A stretch of DNA of 64,000 bases from Rariglobus sp041662485 (GCA_041662485.1 JBAZSJ010000013.1:36051-100050), one strand, 5' to 3'; shown: positions 8,399 through 17,414, counted from the first letter of the stretch. Notes: a model not told the origin generated them from the sequence alone. Translations and numbers: made by a program.

Positions 8399-9047
8399 AC
8401 GCTACATCACCGCCCTGCACACCGAGGACGTCCCCCTCGAGGAACCCGCCGCAACCCGCGAGCGGTTGAAAGATCGTTTTCCGAAAAACGCGACCCGGCG
8501 CATGACCCAGCTCGGCCTGCTCGTGGGCGCGGCGCTCGAACCCGTCGCACCCTCCGGGGACGACACCGTCGTCTATGCCTCCGGCTACGCCGAGACGCGC
8601 GCGCTCGAAGGCTACCTCGACAGCTTCCCCGCCCCCAGCCCCACGCTGTTTCAAACCTCGATTCATCCCAGCGCCGTGCAACAGGCCCTGATCGCACGCC
8701 AGCAGTCCGTGCGGGAATTCTTTCCGCTGACCGGCGGCGCCTATCTGCCAGCGCAGGCGTTGCAGGTCGCGCTGCTCGCCGACAGCCCGCGAACCGTTTT
8801 CTGCGGCGGCGAGGAACGCGGCACGTGGCTGCTCGACTCCGGACTCAGCAGCCCGCGCAGCTTCGCCTTCTCCCTTGCGCTCTCGGTTTCACCGGCCGGC
8901 GCAATCGGCCGCCTTGCGTTGACCGCCGAATCCGGACCGGTCCACGCCCGGCTCCCGCTGATGGCATTTTTCGACCTGCTGCTTTCCCGCCGTTCGTTCG
9001 ACGAGGCCGTTTCCCCTTCGCTGCGACTCACCCTCGCCTGGTCATGA
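8391..9047 (+). CDS. Chain-length-factor-like truncated ketosynthase (Ketoacyl-synt_2 type)
   Basis: 218 aa, about half a ketosynthase. Residues 45-130 (RMTQLGLLVGAAL, VVYASGYAETRALEGYL, FQTSIHPSAVQQALI) match the pattern of the beta-ketoacyl synthase N-terminal-like domain typical of aryl-polyene clusters. The family position of an active-site Cys lacks one here, so it probably acts as a non-condensing partner setting chain length. Overlaps the next gene by ATGA. Confidence 0.7.
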   Translation: MLERYITALHTEDVPLEEPAATRERLKDRFPKNATRRMTQLGLLVGAALEPVAPSGDDTVVYASGYAETRALEGYLDSFPAPSPTLFQTSIHPSAVQQALIARQQSVREFFPLTGGAYLPAQALQVALLADSPRTVFCGGEERGTWLLDSGLSSPRSFAFSLALSVSPAGAIGRLALTAESGPVHARLPLMAFFDLLLSRRSFDEAVSPSLRLTLAWS

Positions 9048-9961
9048 TCGCCTCGGCCGCCACCTTCGTCCCGCCCGCACGCAACCCCGGCCCGAGCTGG
9101 GGCTACCGGTTTTTGCAGATATGCGACCGGATCGCGCCGGAGACGATTTTTCGTCCCGCCCGCATGATCGGAACCTGGATCGCGCTGATCAACATGCCCG
9201 TCCAGCGCCGCCACTCGCGCGACTACCTGCGCGTGATGCTCGGCCGCGAGCCCACGCATCGCGAGGTGTTCCGCCACTTCTTCGCCTTCGAGGAAGTGCT
9301 CATGCTCAAGCTCCGCGTGGCCGGGGGATGTCCGCACCGCGGCGTGCTCGCGGACGAAGCGACGGACTTCCGCCGCTTCATTGATTCCGGCGGGGCCGCG
9401 CTGCTCGGCACGTTTCACCTCGGCCACTCCGACCTCATCGGCTTTCTCCTGGGCGGCGGTGAAAAGCGCCGCGTCTCCATGATCCGCCAGCGCGTGGGCA
9501 ACTCGCGCGACACCGAGCAGCTCGGCGCGCTGTTCGCCGAATGGATCTCGTTCATCTGGGTCAACGAAACCGACAACCTTCTCTTCGCCCTCAAGGACGC
9601 GGTCGCCGCCGGCGATTCCATCGCGCTCAAATGCGACCGCGTGGAGTTCAGCGCCCGCACCGCCGCGTTCCGTTTCCTCGGCGCTCGGCGGCTGTTTCCC
9701 TTCACGATCTACAACGTCGCCCTGATCTTCAACCTGCCCGTGCTGCTCGCCTTCGGCGTCCCCGGACGTCCGGGCGAGTCCGTCGTCCACGGCTCGCCTC
9801 GCTGGACTCCCGACCCCGCGCTCGACCGCGAGCAAAACCTCGCGCGCGCCCGCGACCACTTCCAGGGCTTCCTCGACCGGGTCGAGACGCTGCTGCGGGC
9901 CAACCCCTACTGGTGGTTCAACTTTATCGAGCTCAACCCCGAGGAGGAGGCCGCCGCATGA
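9044..9961 (+). CDS. LpxL/HtrB-like lipid acyltransferase
   Basis: 305 aa. Acyltransferase motif HxxxxD at His125-Asp130 in GTFHLGHSDLIGF. Overall similar to lipid A late acyltransferases, but with a short N-terminus lacking a clear TM helix. In xanthomonadin/aryl-polyene clusters such enzymes join the polyene chain to a lipid or glycerol head group. Coupled by ATGA overlaps on both sides. Confidence 0.82.
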   Translation: MIASAATFVPPARNPGPSWGYRFLQICDRIAPETIFRPARMIGTWIALINMPVQRRHSRDYLRVMLGREPTHREVFRHFFAFEEVLMLKLRVAGGCPHRGVLADEATDFRRFIDSGGAALLGTFHLGHSDLIGFLLGGGEKRRVSMIRQRVGNSRDTEQLGALFAEWISFIWVNETDNLLFALKDAVAAGDSIALKCDRVEFSARTAAFRFLGARRLFPFTIYNVALIFNLPVLLAFGVPGRPGESVVHGSPRWTPDPALDREQNLARARDHFQGFLDRVETLLRANPYWWFNFIELNPEEEAAA

Positions 9962-10683
9962 AAATGCTCCGCTCCCTCTGGCTGCCGCTTGGCTACTATT
10001 TTTCGTGGGGCCTTTTCGGCCTCGGCGGACTCGCGCTCAATCTGGCCTGCGTGCCGCTGCTGCTGTGCCCCGGACGTGAGCGCCACACGGCGCGCATCCG
10101 CGCCTCCTCGCGCCGGATGTTCGAATACTGGCTGCGCTGGATGAACTACTCGGGAGTGATCCTCGTCACCTGGCGCGGCTTCGACCGTCCCCTGCCGGCC
10201 GGCACCGTTTATGTCGCCAATCACCCGAGCCTCGTGGACGCGACCTTCCTGCTCGCGCGCCTGCCCGACGCGGTGTGCATCTTCAAACCCGCGCTCCTGC
10301 GAAATCCTTTCATCGCTCCCACCGCCCTGATGTCCGGCTACGTGGCCGGCGACCGAGGCGTCGATCTCATCCGCGAGGCCGCCCAACAGGTCTCCGCCGG
10401 CAAATCCCTGCTGATCTTCCCCGAGGGCACGCGCACCCGCCCCGGCGAAAGCCTAAACCCTCTCAAGCACGGCTTCGCCCTCATCGCGCAACGCGCGCAC
10501 GCTCCCATCCAAATCATTCGCGTCAAGGGCAGCCCGGGCATGGGACGCAAAGGGCACGCATGGTGGCGCCTTCCCGAGCTTCCCGGACGGTTCGAATTTT
10601 CGCTCGATACCCTCATTCCCGCCGACCCGCCCGACACGCCGCTGATCCTCACGGAGCACGTCGCCACCCGCCTGCGCGCATGA
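9958..10683 (+). CDS. PlsC-like 1-acylglycerol-phosphate acyltransferase
   Basis: 241 aa. One N-terminal TM helix (about 10-38), then PlsC motifs: block I NHPSLVD (His89, Asp94), block III FPEGTRTRPGE, block IV near the C-terminus. Transfers acyl chains to a glycerolipid or similar acceptor. A second acyltransferase in the same operon suggests the pigment is lipid-linked. ATGA overlap with both neighbours. Confidence 0.87.
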   Translation: MKMLRSLWLPLGYYFSWGLFGLGGLALNLACVPLLLCPGRERHTARIRASSRRMFEYWLRWMNYSGVILVTWRGFDRPLPAGTVYVANHPSLVDATFLLARLPDAVCIFKPALLRNPFIAPTALMSGYVAGDRGVDLIREAAQQVSAGKSLLIFPEGTRTRPGESLNPLKHGFALIAQRAHAPIQIIRVKGSPGMGRKGHAWWRLPELPGRFEFSLDTLIPADPPDTPLILTEHVATRLRA

Positions 10684-11444
10684 CACCGTCCACCACCCAC
10701 CTCGTGCTCATCCCGAGCTACAACACCGGCGCGCGCCTGCGGTCCACCGTCTATGAGGCATTGCTCAAATGGCAGCCCGTCTGGGTGGTCATCGATGGCA
10801 GCACCGACGGCAGCGCGCACAATCTCAACGAATTCGCCGGGCGCGAATCCCACCTGCGCTTGATCACCCGCACGCACAATGGAGGCAAGGGCGCGGCCGT
10901 CCTCACCGGCGTGGAAGCCGCCCTCGCCGCCGGCTTCACCCATGTGCTCGTGATGGATGCCGACGGACAGCACCCGGCCTCGCACATCGCATCCTTCATG
11001 GCCGCCTCGCAACGCGCACCCGCCGCGCTCGTTCTCGGCGTGCCCGTCTTTGGACCCGAAGTCCCCCTGGAACGATTGCACGGCCGCAAGCTCAGCGTCG
11101 GGCTCGTCCACTTCGAGACGCTCAACCGCGCCATCGGCGATCCGCTTTTCGGTTTTCGTGTTTATCCTGCGGCCGCCCTGCAATGCGCCCTCTCGGAAAC
11201 CCGCGCCGCCCGCGGCTTCGACTTCGATCCCGAGATCGCCGTGCGCTTGGTCTGGGCCGGCGTGCCCACGCTCAACCTCCCCGCCCCTTGCCGCTATATC
11301 GCCAAGGCCGACGGCGGCGTCTCCCATTTCCACTACCTTCGCGACAACCTGAAAATGATCTGGCTGCACACCCGCCTCCTCTCGCAGTTCCTGTTCTGGC
11401 GGTGGCCCGAGGTTCTCCGTTTGCGCTATCCCGCACGCCCATGA
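10680..11444 (+). CDS. Family 2 glycosyltransferase
   Basis: 254 aa. GT-A fold: the nucleotide-binding start LVLIPSYNTG, VVIDGSTDGS, and the DxD-type MDADGQHP near residue 93. Resembles dolichol-phosphate-mannose-synthase-like GT2 enzymes but without C-terminal TM helices. Probably glycosylates the polyene lipid or its head group, as the GT of xanthomonadin clusters is thought to do. Target inferred from the operon. Confidence 0.88.
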   Translation: MTPSTTHLVLIPSYNTGARLRSTVYEALLKWQPVWVVIDGSTDGSAHNLNEFAGRESHLRLITRTHNGGKGAAVLTGVEAALAAGFTHVLVMDADGQHPASHIASFMAASQRAPAALVLGVPVFGPEVPLERLHGRKLSVGLVHFETLNRAIGDPLFGFRVYPAAALQCALSETRAARGFDFDPEIAVRLVWAGVPTLNLPAPCRYIAKADGGVSHFHYLRDNLKMIWLHTRLLSQFLFWRWPEVLRLRYPARP

Positions 11445-12106
11445 TCACCCGCCTCCTCGCCTTCGCGCTCATGCTGGCCCTCGCCGCCCTTCCCCTCCGC
11501 GCGGAACTCCCCGCCGTGCTTGTCGCGCCCGCCTACCGCCTCGTGCCCGGTGAAAACGACTCCGCGTGGCAACCGCTGCTCGCCGCCCTCAAGGCCAAGA
11601 TCCCCCTTAATGCCTCCTTCGACGAACGCCGTTATTTCCCCTTCAAGAAAAACCCCGTCGTGCTCACCGGCGAGATCCGCCTCGATCCCGCGCGCGGACT
11701 GAGTCTCCACTACCAGGTGCCCGAGGAACGCATCCTCGTGATAGACGACCGCGGCGGCTTCATGCGAGACGGCAAGGGCCGCCGCCTCCACGATCTCCCC
11801 GACAATCCGCGCGCGCAGGCCGCCACCCGCGCCCTCCTCCGCGTCATGCGCTTCGAACTGGCCGCGCTCGCCGAAAACTTCGCGATCTACGCCGCCCGCG
11901 ACGGCGCGGACTGGCGCTTCACGTTCGAGCCTCTGCCCGGTCCGCTCGCCGACGTGCTCCAGCCCATCACCGTCACCGGCCGCGACGAACTCGTGCGCAC
12001 CATCGAAATGCGCAAGTCCGCCGACGAGCGCGTCGAGATCCAGGTCGGCGAAACCCGCACCGGCGTCACGTTCTCCGCCCGAGAGCTCACCCGCTTCTTC
12101 CGCTAG
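11441..12106 (+). CDS. LolA-like outer-membrane lipid carrier protein
   Basis: 221 aa with a Sec signal peptide (about 1-22, ending LRA). The rest is the beta-rich shape of LolA-like proteins, for example LTGEIRLDPARGLSLHYQVP, VIDDRGGFMRDGKG, and the C-terminal TRTGVTFSARELTRFFR. Aryl-polyene clusters characteristically pair such a carrier with an MMPL exporter to move the product across the periplasm. The MMPL gene follows 8 bp later. Confidence 0.82.
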   Translation: MITRLLAFALMLALAALPLRAELPAVLVAPAYRLVPGENDSAWQPLLAALKAKIPLNASFDERRYFPFKKNPVVLTGEIRLDPARGLSLHYQVPEERILVIDDRGGFMRDGKGRRLHDLPDNPRAQAATRALLRVMRFELAALAENFAIYAARDGADWRFTFEPLPGPLADVLQPITVTGRDELVRTIEMRKSADERVEIQVGETRTGVTFSARELTRFFR

Positions 12107-12114
12107 GCCGCGTC

Positions 12115-14478
12115 ATGGAACCTCCCCGGCAAAAAATATCCGCCCGCGTCCTTCTGCTTGTTTTCGCCGTTCTCGGCCTCGGCTGGCTTTCGGGCCTCGA
12201 CTACTCCCGCAAGATCTCGACCAACGTCGCCGACCTCATCCCCGTCGATGAGCGTTCGCCGGAAACCACCCTGCTGCACTCGCTCGCCGACGAACGCCAG
12301 GCCCGCGTTCTTCTTTTCGCGTTAAACATCTCCTCTTCGTCCACCGCATCGCCGGATGCCGCCGCCTCGCTCTTCGCCGCGACGCTTCTCAAATCGCCGC
12401 TCTTCGCCGAAGCCGTCCCGCTGCGCGACACCGCTTCGCGCGACGCCCTCGGCCGCTTCATCTACGAGCGCCGCCTCGACCTGCTGCTCCCCACCTGGCT
12501 CGCCGACCGGCAACGCGCCTACGCCGCCGCCGGCCGCCCTCCCGCCGACTACTCCGCCTGGCTCGCAGAGCAAACCGCCCAAACCCTCGACACCTTTCTC
12601 ACCCAGCCGGAAGCCGCCGCGTTTCAAGCCATCGTGAAGAGCGATCCATTGCTACTGGTGCCGACGCTCGCACAAAAATCCCAATCCCTCGCGCCCTCCG
12701 CCTCCCCGCCCGCCGGCCATTCCCTCGTCTGGGCCCGGCTCTCGGTCTCCCCTCTCGACGCAGCCGGACAACAACCCGTCTTCACCGTAATCGAGCAGGC
12801 GCTCACCGCCATGCGCCTCGCCCACCCCGGCGTCACCTTGGAATGGTCGGGCGTCAACCGCTTCGCCGCCGACAGCGAGCACCGCATCCGCACCGAGATG
12901 TCGTTGCTCAACGTCCTCTCCCTCGCCGCCGTGCTCGGCATCGCGCTCCTCTTCGTCCGCCGCGTGTGGAAGGCCCTGCACCTCGTCCCCGTGATCCTGT
13001 TTTCCCTCCTCGGCGGCTGGGTCGCGGTCACGCTGTGCTTCGAGCATGTCCACATCCTCGTCTTCGTCATCGGCGCCCTGCTCGCCGGCGTCGCCATCGA
13101 CTACGGATTTTATCTCTACCTCCAGCCTCCCCTGCGCCCCGGCGAGCCCTATCGCGAAAAACTCGGTCGCCTGCTAAAACCCCTCCTCACGAGCTGCCTC
13201 ACCACCGTCATCGGCTTTTCGTTTCTTCTCTGGTCCGAACTCCCGCTCATCCGCCAGCTCGGCGTCTTTGTCGGCGCCGGCCTGCTCAGCGCGCTGACGG
13301 CGGCGATCCTTTACTTCGCTCAATTGGACAACCCGTTTCTCGAAGCGCGCGTCTTCGTCCTGCCGAAGACTTCGCCCCAAACCAGCCGCCGCCTCGTCCG
13401 CGCCCTTGGCCTCCTCGCCCTCGTCATCGCGCTCACGGGTCCGTGGTTCCTCCGCTGGCACGACGACATCCACCAGCTCAACGCGCCCAATCCCGCGCTC
13501 ATCGCCAACGATGAACGCCTGCGCGCCCTCTTCGGCGACACCGAGGGCCGCTCCATTTACATCACCCGCGCCGATTCGCTCGTCGCCGCCCGCGACCGCC
13601 TCGCCGCCTTCCAAGACTGGCACGACCACGCCTTCCCCGACGCCCCGCTCGCCAGCCTCGGCCTCGTCCTCCCCACCGAAGCCGATTACCTCGCCCAACC
13701 CGCGCGCCTCGCCGCTCTCAATGATTTTGAACCCCAACTCCGCGCCGCCCTCGAACGCCACGGCTTCACCCCCGACTCCTTCGCCCCCTTCTTCCAAGCC
13801 TGGCGCGATCACGCCTCCGGCCTGCCCTCCGAAGCCTTGGAGAAGGAGGGACTCTCCTCACGCTACGCCTCCCTCGGCACCGAGCTGCAAGCCGCCCTCA
13901 CCGGCCCGTCCGGCATGCTCTTCTTCACCGGTGACAAACAAGTCTGGCTGCTCTCCCTCGCCGATCACCCGCCCGGAGACGAGCCTCCCGCCACGCTTGG
14001 CACCGTCGGCACCAACCAACTCCAGACCCTCAACACCCTCTTTTCCCACTACCGCGCGAGCGCGCTGCGCCTGAGCCTCTGCGGACTCGGCGTGATCGGA
14101 GCCAGCGTGTTCGTGCTCTACGGATTTCGCCGGGGCATCCGCATTTTTATGATTCCCTCGGGTGCCTGTTTCTTCGCCTTCGGGCTGCTCGGGCTGACCG
14201 GCCACACGCTCAACCTCTTCCACCTGCTCGGCGCCTTCCTCGGCGTGTGCCTGAGCCACAACTACGCGATCTTCTCCGCCGAGAACGCCGCCCGCGGCGA
14301 ACCACCGCCCATCTCGATTCGCCTCTCCGCGCTCTGCACGGCCGTCTCCTTCGGCGTGCTCGCGCTCAGCCACATCCCGGTCGTCGCCGCGCTCGGCTCC
14401 ACCGTCGCGCTCGTCGTCCTCAGCGCGCTCGTCATGGTCGAGCTCGAGCCGCTCGGCCGGAAAACCCAACCGGCATGA
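12115..14478 (+). CDS. MMPL/RND-family lipid exporter
   Basis: 787 aa. TM1 near 10-27, then a large periplasmic loop (DLIPVDERSPE and on). A block of TM helices spans about 262-400 with the proton-relay-like GVAIDYGFYLYL, a second TM start is near 430, a second periplasmic loop follows, and a last TM block spans about 640-780 with LSHNYAIFSAEN. Expected to flip or export the polyene lipid with the LolA-like protein. ATGA overlap with the AMP-ligase. Confidence 0.9.
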   Translation: MEPPRQKISARVLLLVFAVLGLGWLSGLDYSRKISTNVADLIPVDERSPETTLLHSLADERQARVLLFALNISSSSTASPDAAASLFAATLLKSPLFAEAVPLRDTASRDALGRFIYERRLDLLLPTWLADRQRAYAAAGRPPADYSAWLAEQTAQTLDTFLTQPEAAAFQAIVKSDPLLLVPTLAQKSQSLAPSASPPAGHSLVWARLSVSPLDAAGQQPVFTVIEQALTAMRLAHPGVTLEWSGVNRFAADSEHRIRTEMSLLNVLSLAAVLGIALLFVRRVWKALHLVPVILFSLLGGWVAVTLCFEHVHILVFVIGALLAGVAIDYGFYLYLQPPLRPGEPYREKLGRLLKPLLTSCLTTVIGFSFLLWSELPLIRQLGVFVGAGLLSALTAAILYFAQLDNPFLEARVFVLPKTSPQTSRRLVRALGLLALVIALTGPWFLRWHDDIHQLNAPNPALIANDERLRALFGDTEGRSIYITRADSLVAARDRLAAFQDWHDHAFPDAPLASLGLVLPTEADYLAQPARLAALNDFEPQLRAALERHGFTPDSFAPFFQAWRDHASGLPSEALEKEGLSSRYASLGTELQAALTGPSGMLFFTGDKQVWLLSLADHPPGDEPPATLGTVGTNQLQTLNTLFSHYRASALRLSLCGLGVIGASVFVLYGFRRGIRIFMIPSGACFFAFGLLGLTGHTLNLFHLLGAFLGVCLSHNYAIFSAENAARGEPPPISIRLSALCTAVSFGVLALSHIPVVAALGSTVALVVLSALVMVELEPLGRKTQPA

Positions 14479-15866
14479 CCACGACGCTCACAAAAACCTG
14501 GGCCCGCCTGGTCCACGCCCAACCCGACGCCCTCGCCCTCATCGAGGCCGCGAACGGCCGCCGCTGGACCCGCGCCGAACTCTCCGCGCACGCCGATTCC
14601 TGGCGCGCCACGTTGCCCCTTGAGGTCGCCGGTCAGCGCGTGACCTTCGCCCTCCCCAACGGCCCCGACTGGTTCGCCGCCTTCCTCGGCCTCCTCCTTG
14701 CCGACGCCATCCCCGTGCCCCTCGATCCCTCCGAGCCCGTCGCCGCCCAGCGCACCCTCGCCGCCTCCGCCCGCGCCCCCTTCGCCTGGATCAACGCCCG
14801 CCTGGAACCCATCCAAAGTAACCTAATAGGTTACTTTGGTGTTTTCCAAAATTCTCCTTTTTCAACCGGTCCCTCCAAAATACAGAGTAACCTATTAGGT
14901 TACTCTGTGCCTCGCGCCTGTCTCGTGAAACTCACCTCCGGCAGCACCGGACGGCCGCGCGCGCTGGCGTTCACGCACGCGCAGATGCTCGCCGACGGAC
15001 GCCAGATTTGCGCCGGCATGGGCATCACCCCCGACGATCTTAACTTCGCGGTCATCCCCCTCGGCCACTCCTACGGGCTCGGCAATCTCGTGGTCCCACT
15101 CCTCGCGCAAGGCACGCCTCTCGTCTGTGCCGGCGCGCCCCTTCCCCATGCGCTCGCCGCCGACATCGCCCTCTGGAAACCCACGGTGTTCCCCGCCGTG
15201 CCCGCTCTCCTCCGCGCACTCGCCGCCGCCGATGTGCCCGCCAAACATCTCGCCAGCCTTCGCACCGTTATTTCCGCCGGCTCCCCGCTCACGCCGGAAA
15301 TCGCCCTGGCCTTTCACGCCAAGTTCGCGCTGAAGCCCCATGGTTTCTACGGCTCCAGCGAGACCGGCGGCATCACCTACGACCGCTCCGGCGACGCCAC
15401 TCTCGCGGGCCGCAGCGTCGGCGCTCCGCTGAAAGGCGTGACCCTCACGCCCACCCGCGCCGGACGCTTCCGCGTCACGAGTCCGGCGGTTTTTCACACC
15501 GGCTCCTTTTGTCCGGCCGACCGCGCCACCCTGACCGACGACGGCGAGCTCGTCCTGCTCGGCCGCACCGGACGCATGGTGAAAATCGCGGGACGCCGCC
15601 TCGATCTTGGCGAGCTGGAGCAATCGCTTCGCCGGCTGCCCGACGTGCGCGACGCGTTTGTGGCGCCCCACCCGCATCATCCCGGTGAACTCGCCGCCGT
15701 CGTCGCCACTCCGCTCGCCGCCTCGGCGCTGCGCCCGCTCCTGCGCGCCCATCTCGCCTCCTGGAAACTTCCCCGCCGCCTCGTGACCACCGCCGAATTC
15801 CCGCTCACCGCCCGGGGCAAGCCCGACGCCCGCGCATTGCACGCGCTGCTGGCCAACCACCGATGA
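14475..15866 (+). CDS. AMP-dependent acyl/aryl-ACP ligase of polyene cluster, with in-frame palindromic insert
   Basis: 463 aa adenylate-forming enzyme. P-loop A3 motif LTSGSTGRPRAL near 152-163, HSYGLGNL near 200, GFYGSSETGG near 292, and C-terminal GRRLDLGELE and TARGKPDARAL with the catalytic Lys. Probable role: activate a hydroxybenzoate-type starter and load it on an ACP. Residues about 113-145 are foreign to the fold: an AT-richer insert between the N-terminal domain and A3, with two 27-nt palindromes that encode IQSNL(I/L)GY twice. ATGA overlaps link it to the MMPL and PAP2 genes. Confidence 0.88.
   Translation: MTTTLTKTWARLVHAQPDALALIEAANGRRWTRAELSAHADSWRATLPLEVAGQRVTFALPNGPDWFAAFLGLLLADAIPVPLDPSEPVAAQRTLAASARAPFAWINARLEPIQSNLIGYFGVFQNSPFSTGPSKIQSNLLGYSVPRACLVKLTSGSTGRPRALAFTHAQMLADGRQICAGMGITPDDLNFAVIPLGHSYGLGNLVVPLLAQGTPLVCAGAPLPHALAADIALWKPTVFPAVPALLRALAAADVPAKHLASLRTVISAGSPLTPEIALAFHAKFALKPHGFYGSSETGGITYDRSGDATLAGRSVGAPLKGVTLTPTRAGRFRVTSPAVFHTGSFCPADRATLTDDGELVLLGRTGRMVKIAGRRLDLGELEQSLRRLPDVRDAFVAPHPHHPGELAAVVATPLAASALRPLLRAHLASWKLPRRLVTTAEFPLTARGKPDARALHALLANHR
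14813..14908. repeat. Pair of perfect 27-nt palindromes inside the AMP-ligase gene
   Basis: Palindrome 1 (14813-14839): arm CCAAAGTAACCTA, one central base, perfect inverse arm. Palindrome 2 (14882-14908): arm ACAGAGTAACCTA, one central base, perfect inverse arm. They share the core AGTAACCTA/TAGGTTACT and start 69 bp (23 codons) apart, so both are read in the same frame. The stretch between is AT-rich compared with the surrounding gene. Confidence 0.9.
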
Positions 15867-16540
15867 CGCCCCTTTCCCCGACCTGGCCGGAGCTCGTCGC
15901 CCGCCGTCTGCGCGCCGAACCCGTCCTCAAAGGCGTGGGCACCGCGCTGGGGATGTCGGGCTTCTTTGTGCTGTATTTTGCCGTGCTCAACCACCCGGTG
16001 TTCCCCGTGACGACGATGCCGCTCACCGCGCCCGACCGCTGGATCGGTTTTCAACCGCCGGCGCTCATCGCCTACATCTCGCTTTGGGTTTACGTGCCCC
16101 TGCTGCCCTCGCTCCTAGCGGAGCGGCGCGAACTCTTCGCCTATGCCCGCGCCACCGGCGTGCTCAGCGTGATCGGGCTGCTGATTTTCATCGTCTGGCC
16201 GACGACGATCCCCCGCCCCGACATAGACTGGAGCCAGCACCCCTCGGTCGCCTTCCTCAAAACCATGGACGCCTCCGGCAACGCCTGCCCGTCGCTCCAC
16301 GTGGCCTTCGCCGTGTTCACCGCGTTTTGGTTCTCGCGCGTGCTCGTCCAACTGGAAGCAAATCGCATCGTGCACACCGCCAATCTGCTCTGGGCCGCGG
16401 TCATCATCTACTCGACGCTCGCGACCAAACAACACGTCGCCGTTGACGCGCTGGCCGGCTCGCTGCTCGGCGCGGCCGTCGCCATCGTCAGCCTCAAACG
16501 GCTCCGTCCGACACCAACGTCGCCTCAATCTCGATCGTAA
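15863..16540 (+). CDS. PAP2-superfamily membrane phosphatase
   Basis: 225 aa with about five TM helices. Phosphatase motifs: CPSLHVAFA (motif 2 His) near 145 and ATKQHVAVDALAG (motif 3 His/Asp) near 190; the Lys/Arg motif 1 is weak. Family members dephosphorylate lipid phosphates. Last gene of the polyene operon. Its last 47 nt overlap the 3' end of the convergent chorismatase gene. Confidence 0.85.
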   Translation: MTPLSPTWPELVARRLRAEPVLKGVGTALGMSGFFVLYFAVLNHPVFPVTTMPLTAPDRWIGFQPPALIAYISLWVYVPLLPSLLAERRELFAYARATGVLSVIGLLIFIVWPTTIPRPDIDWSQHPSVAFLKTMDASGNACPSLHVAFAVFTAFWFSRVLVQLEANRIVHTANLLWAAVIIYSTLATKQHVAVDALAGSLLGAAVAIVSLKRLRPTPTSPQSRS

Positions 16541-17414
16541 GCGCTGCGCGGCAGATGTCGGCGTGCAACCACGTCACCCGGTCGCCCGGCCGCAGCAACC
16601 GGCCGGCCAGCGCCACCTCGGCGGCGGCATGATCACCGGCATGACGCAGATAAATTTTGAAATGCCGCGTCCACTCCGGGTCCGCGCCGAGTTCGTCGCC
16701 GAGCCCGCAGGCGCGCGAGATCAGGCGCAGGTTGTCGAGCGTGCAGGCGATCTGCCCGGCGAGGTCGTCCGGGGCGATGGTGGCATGCCCCTTGATGGCC
16801 GCCGTGCCCGAAACGAAAACATGGCGCCGCCCGCCGACGTCCACCTGCGTCGCCCGTGAAAAACTCGGCGCACGCGTCCCGTGCTCCGGCGGATACTCGT
16901 AGGCCGGAACCTGCTCGGGATTCTCGACGTGACGCGGCGCGGCGTCCGTCGCCACGAAGATCACCGCGAGCCGGTCGTCCGGCCCGCCCACCGCCGAGGC
17001 CGCCGGCAGGTGCAGCGCGGGACTGCCGCCAAAGACGCTCTCGAAGGCCAGCGAGCGCCCCCGGCAAAACGCGCGGTAGTTTTCCACCCCGTCGCGTCCC
17101 TCGGCGTTGATCCGCGGCACGTAGTTCCAGATGCGCACGAGATGCCGCCCCTGAGTGACCGCCAGCAACCGCGCGTAGAGCCAGCGGGTTTGCGCGTTGA
17201 GATCGTCTTCGCACGGCTCGGACACCGCGCCGATCAGCATGCCCTCCCGGCGAAACAGTTGAAACCCCGCCTCCCCGCCCGCCGGAGCCGCGTCGTCAAA
17301 AATGGCCTCAACCTCCTCGCCGCCCAGCACGGGAACCGGCACGCCAAACGTCGCACCCGCAACCGAACGTCCAAACCCCACCTCAAATCCGCTGATGTCG
17401 ACGTGCGCATTCAT
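16494..17414 (-). CDS. Chorismatase (FkbO/Hyg5/XanB2 family)
   Basis: 306 aa from ATG 17414. An N-terminal barrel-like half, with signature VRIWNYVPRIN...ENYRAFCRGRSLAFE near residues 125-155 and ALHLPAASAVGG, is followed by a RidA/YjgF-like half (VFVSGTAAIKGHA, RHFKIYLRHAGD, CRAALTIEIEATL). The family hydrolyses chorismate; XanB2 yields 3- and 4-hydroxybenzoate plus pyruvate and feeds xanthomonadin synthesis. Facing the polyene operon, it is the likely starter-unit source. Which product it makes cannot be read by eye. The annotation 'pteridine-dependent deoxygenase' seen for relatives is a misnomer. Confidence 0.88.
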   Translation of the reverse strand: MNAHVDISGFEVGFGRSVAGATFGVPVPVLGGEEVEAIFDDAAPAGGEAGFQLFRREGMLIGAVSEPCEDDLNAQTRWLYARLLAVTQGRHLVRIWNYVPRINAEGRDGVENYRAFCRGRSLAFESVFGGSPALHLPAASAVGGPDDRLAVIFVATDAAPRHVENPEQVPAYEYPPEHGTRAPSFSRATQVDVGGRRHVFVSGTAAIKGHATIAPDDLAGQIACTLDNLRLISRACGLGDELGADPEWTRHFKIYLRHAGDHAAAEVALAGRLLRPGDRVTWLHADICRAALTIEIEATLVSDGAV

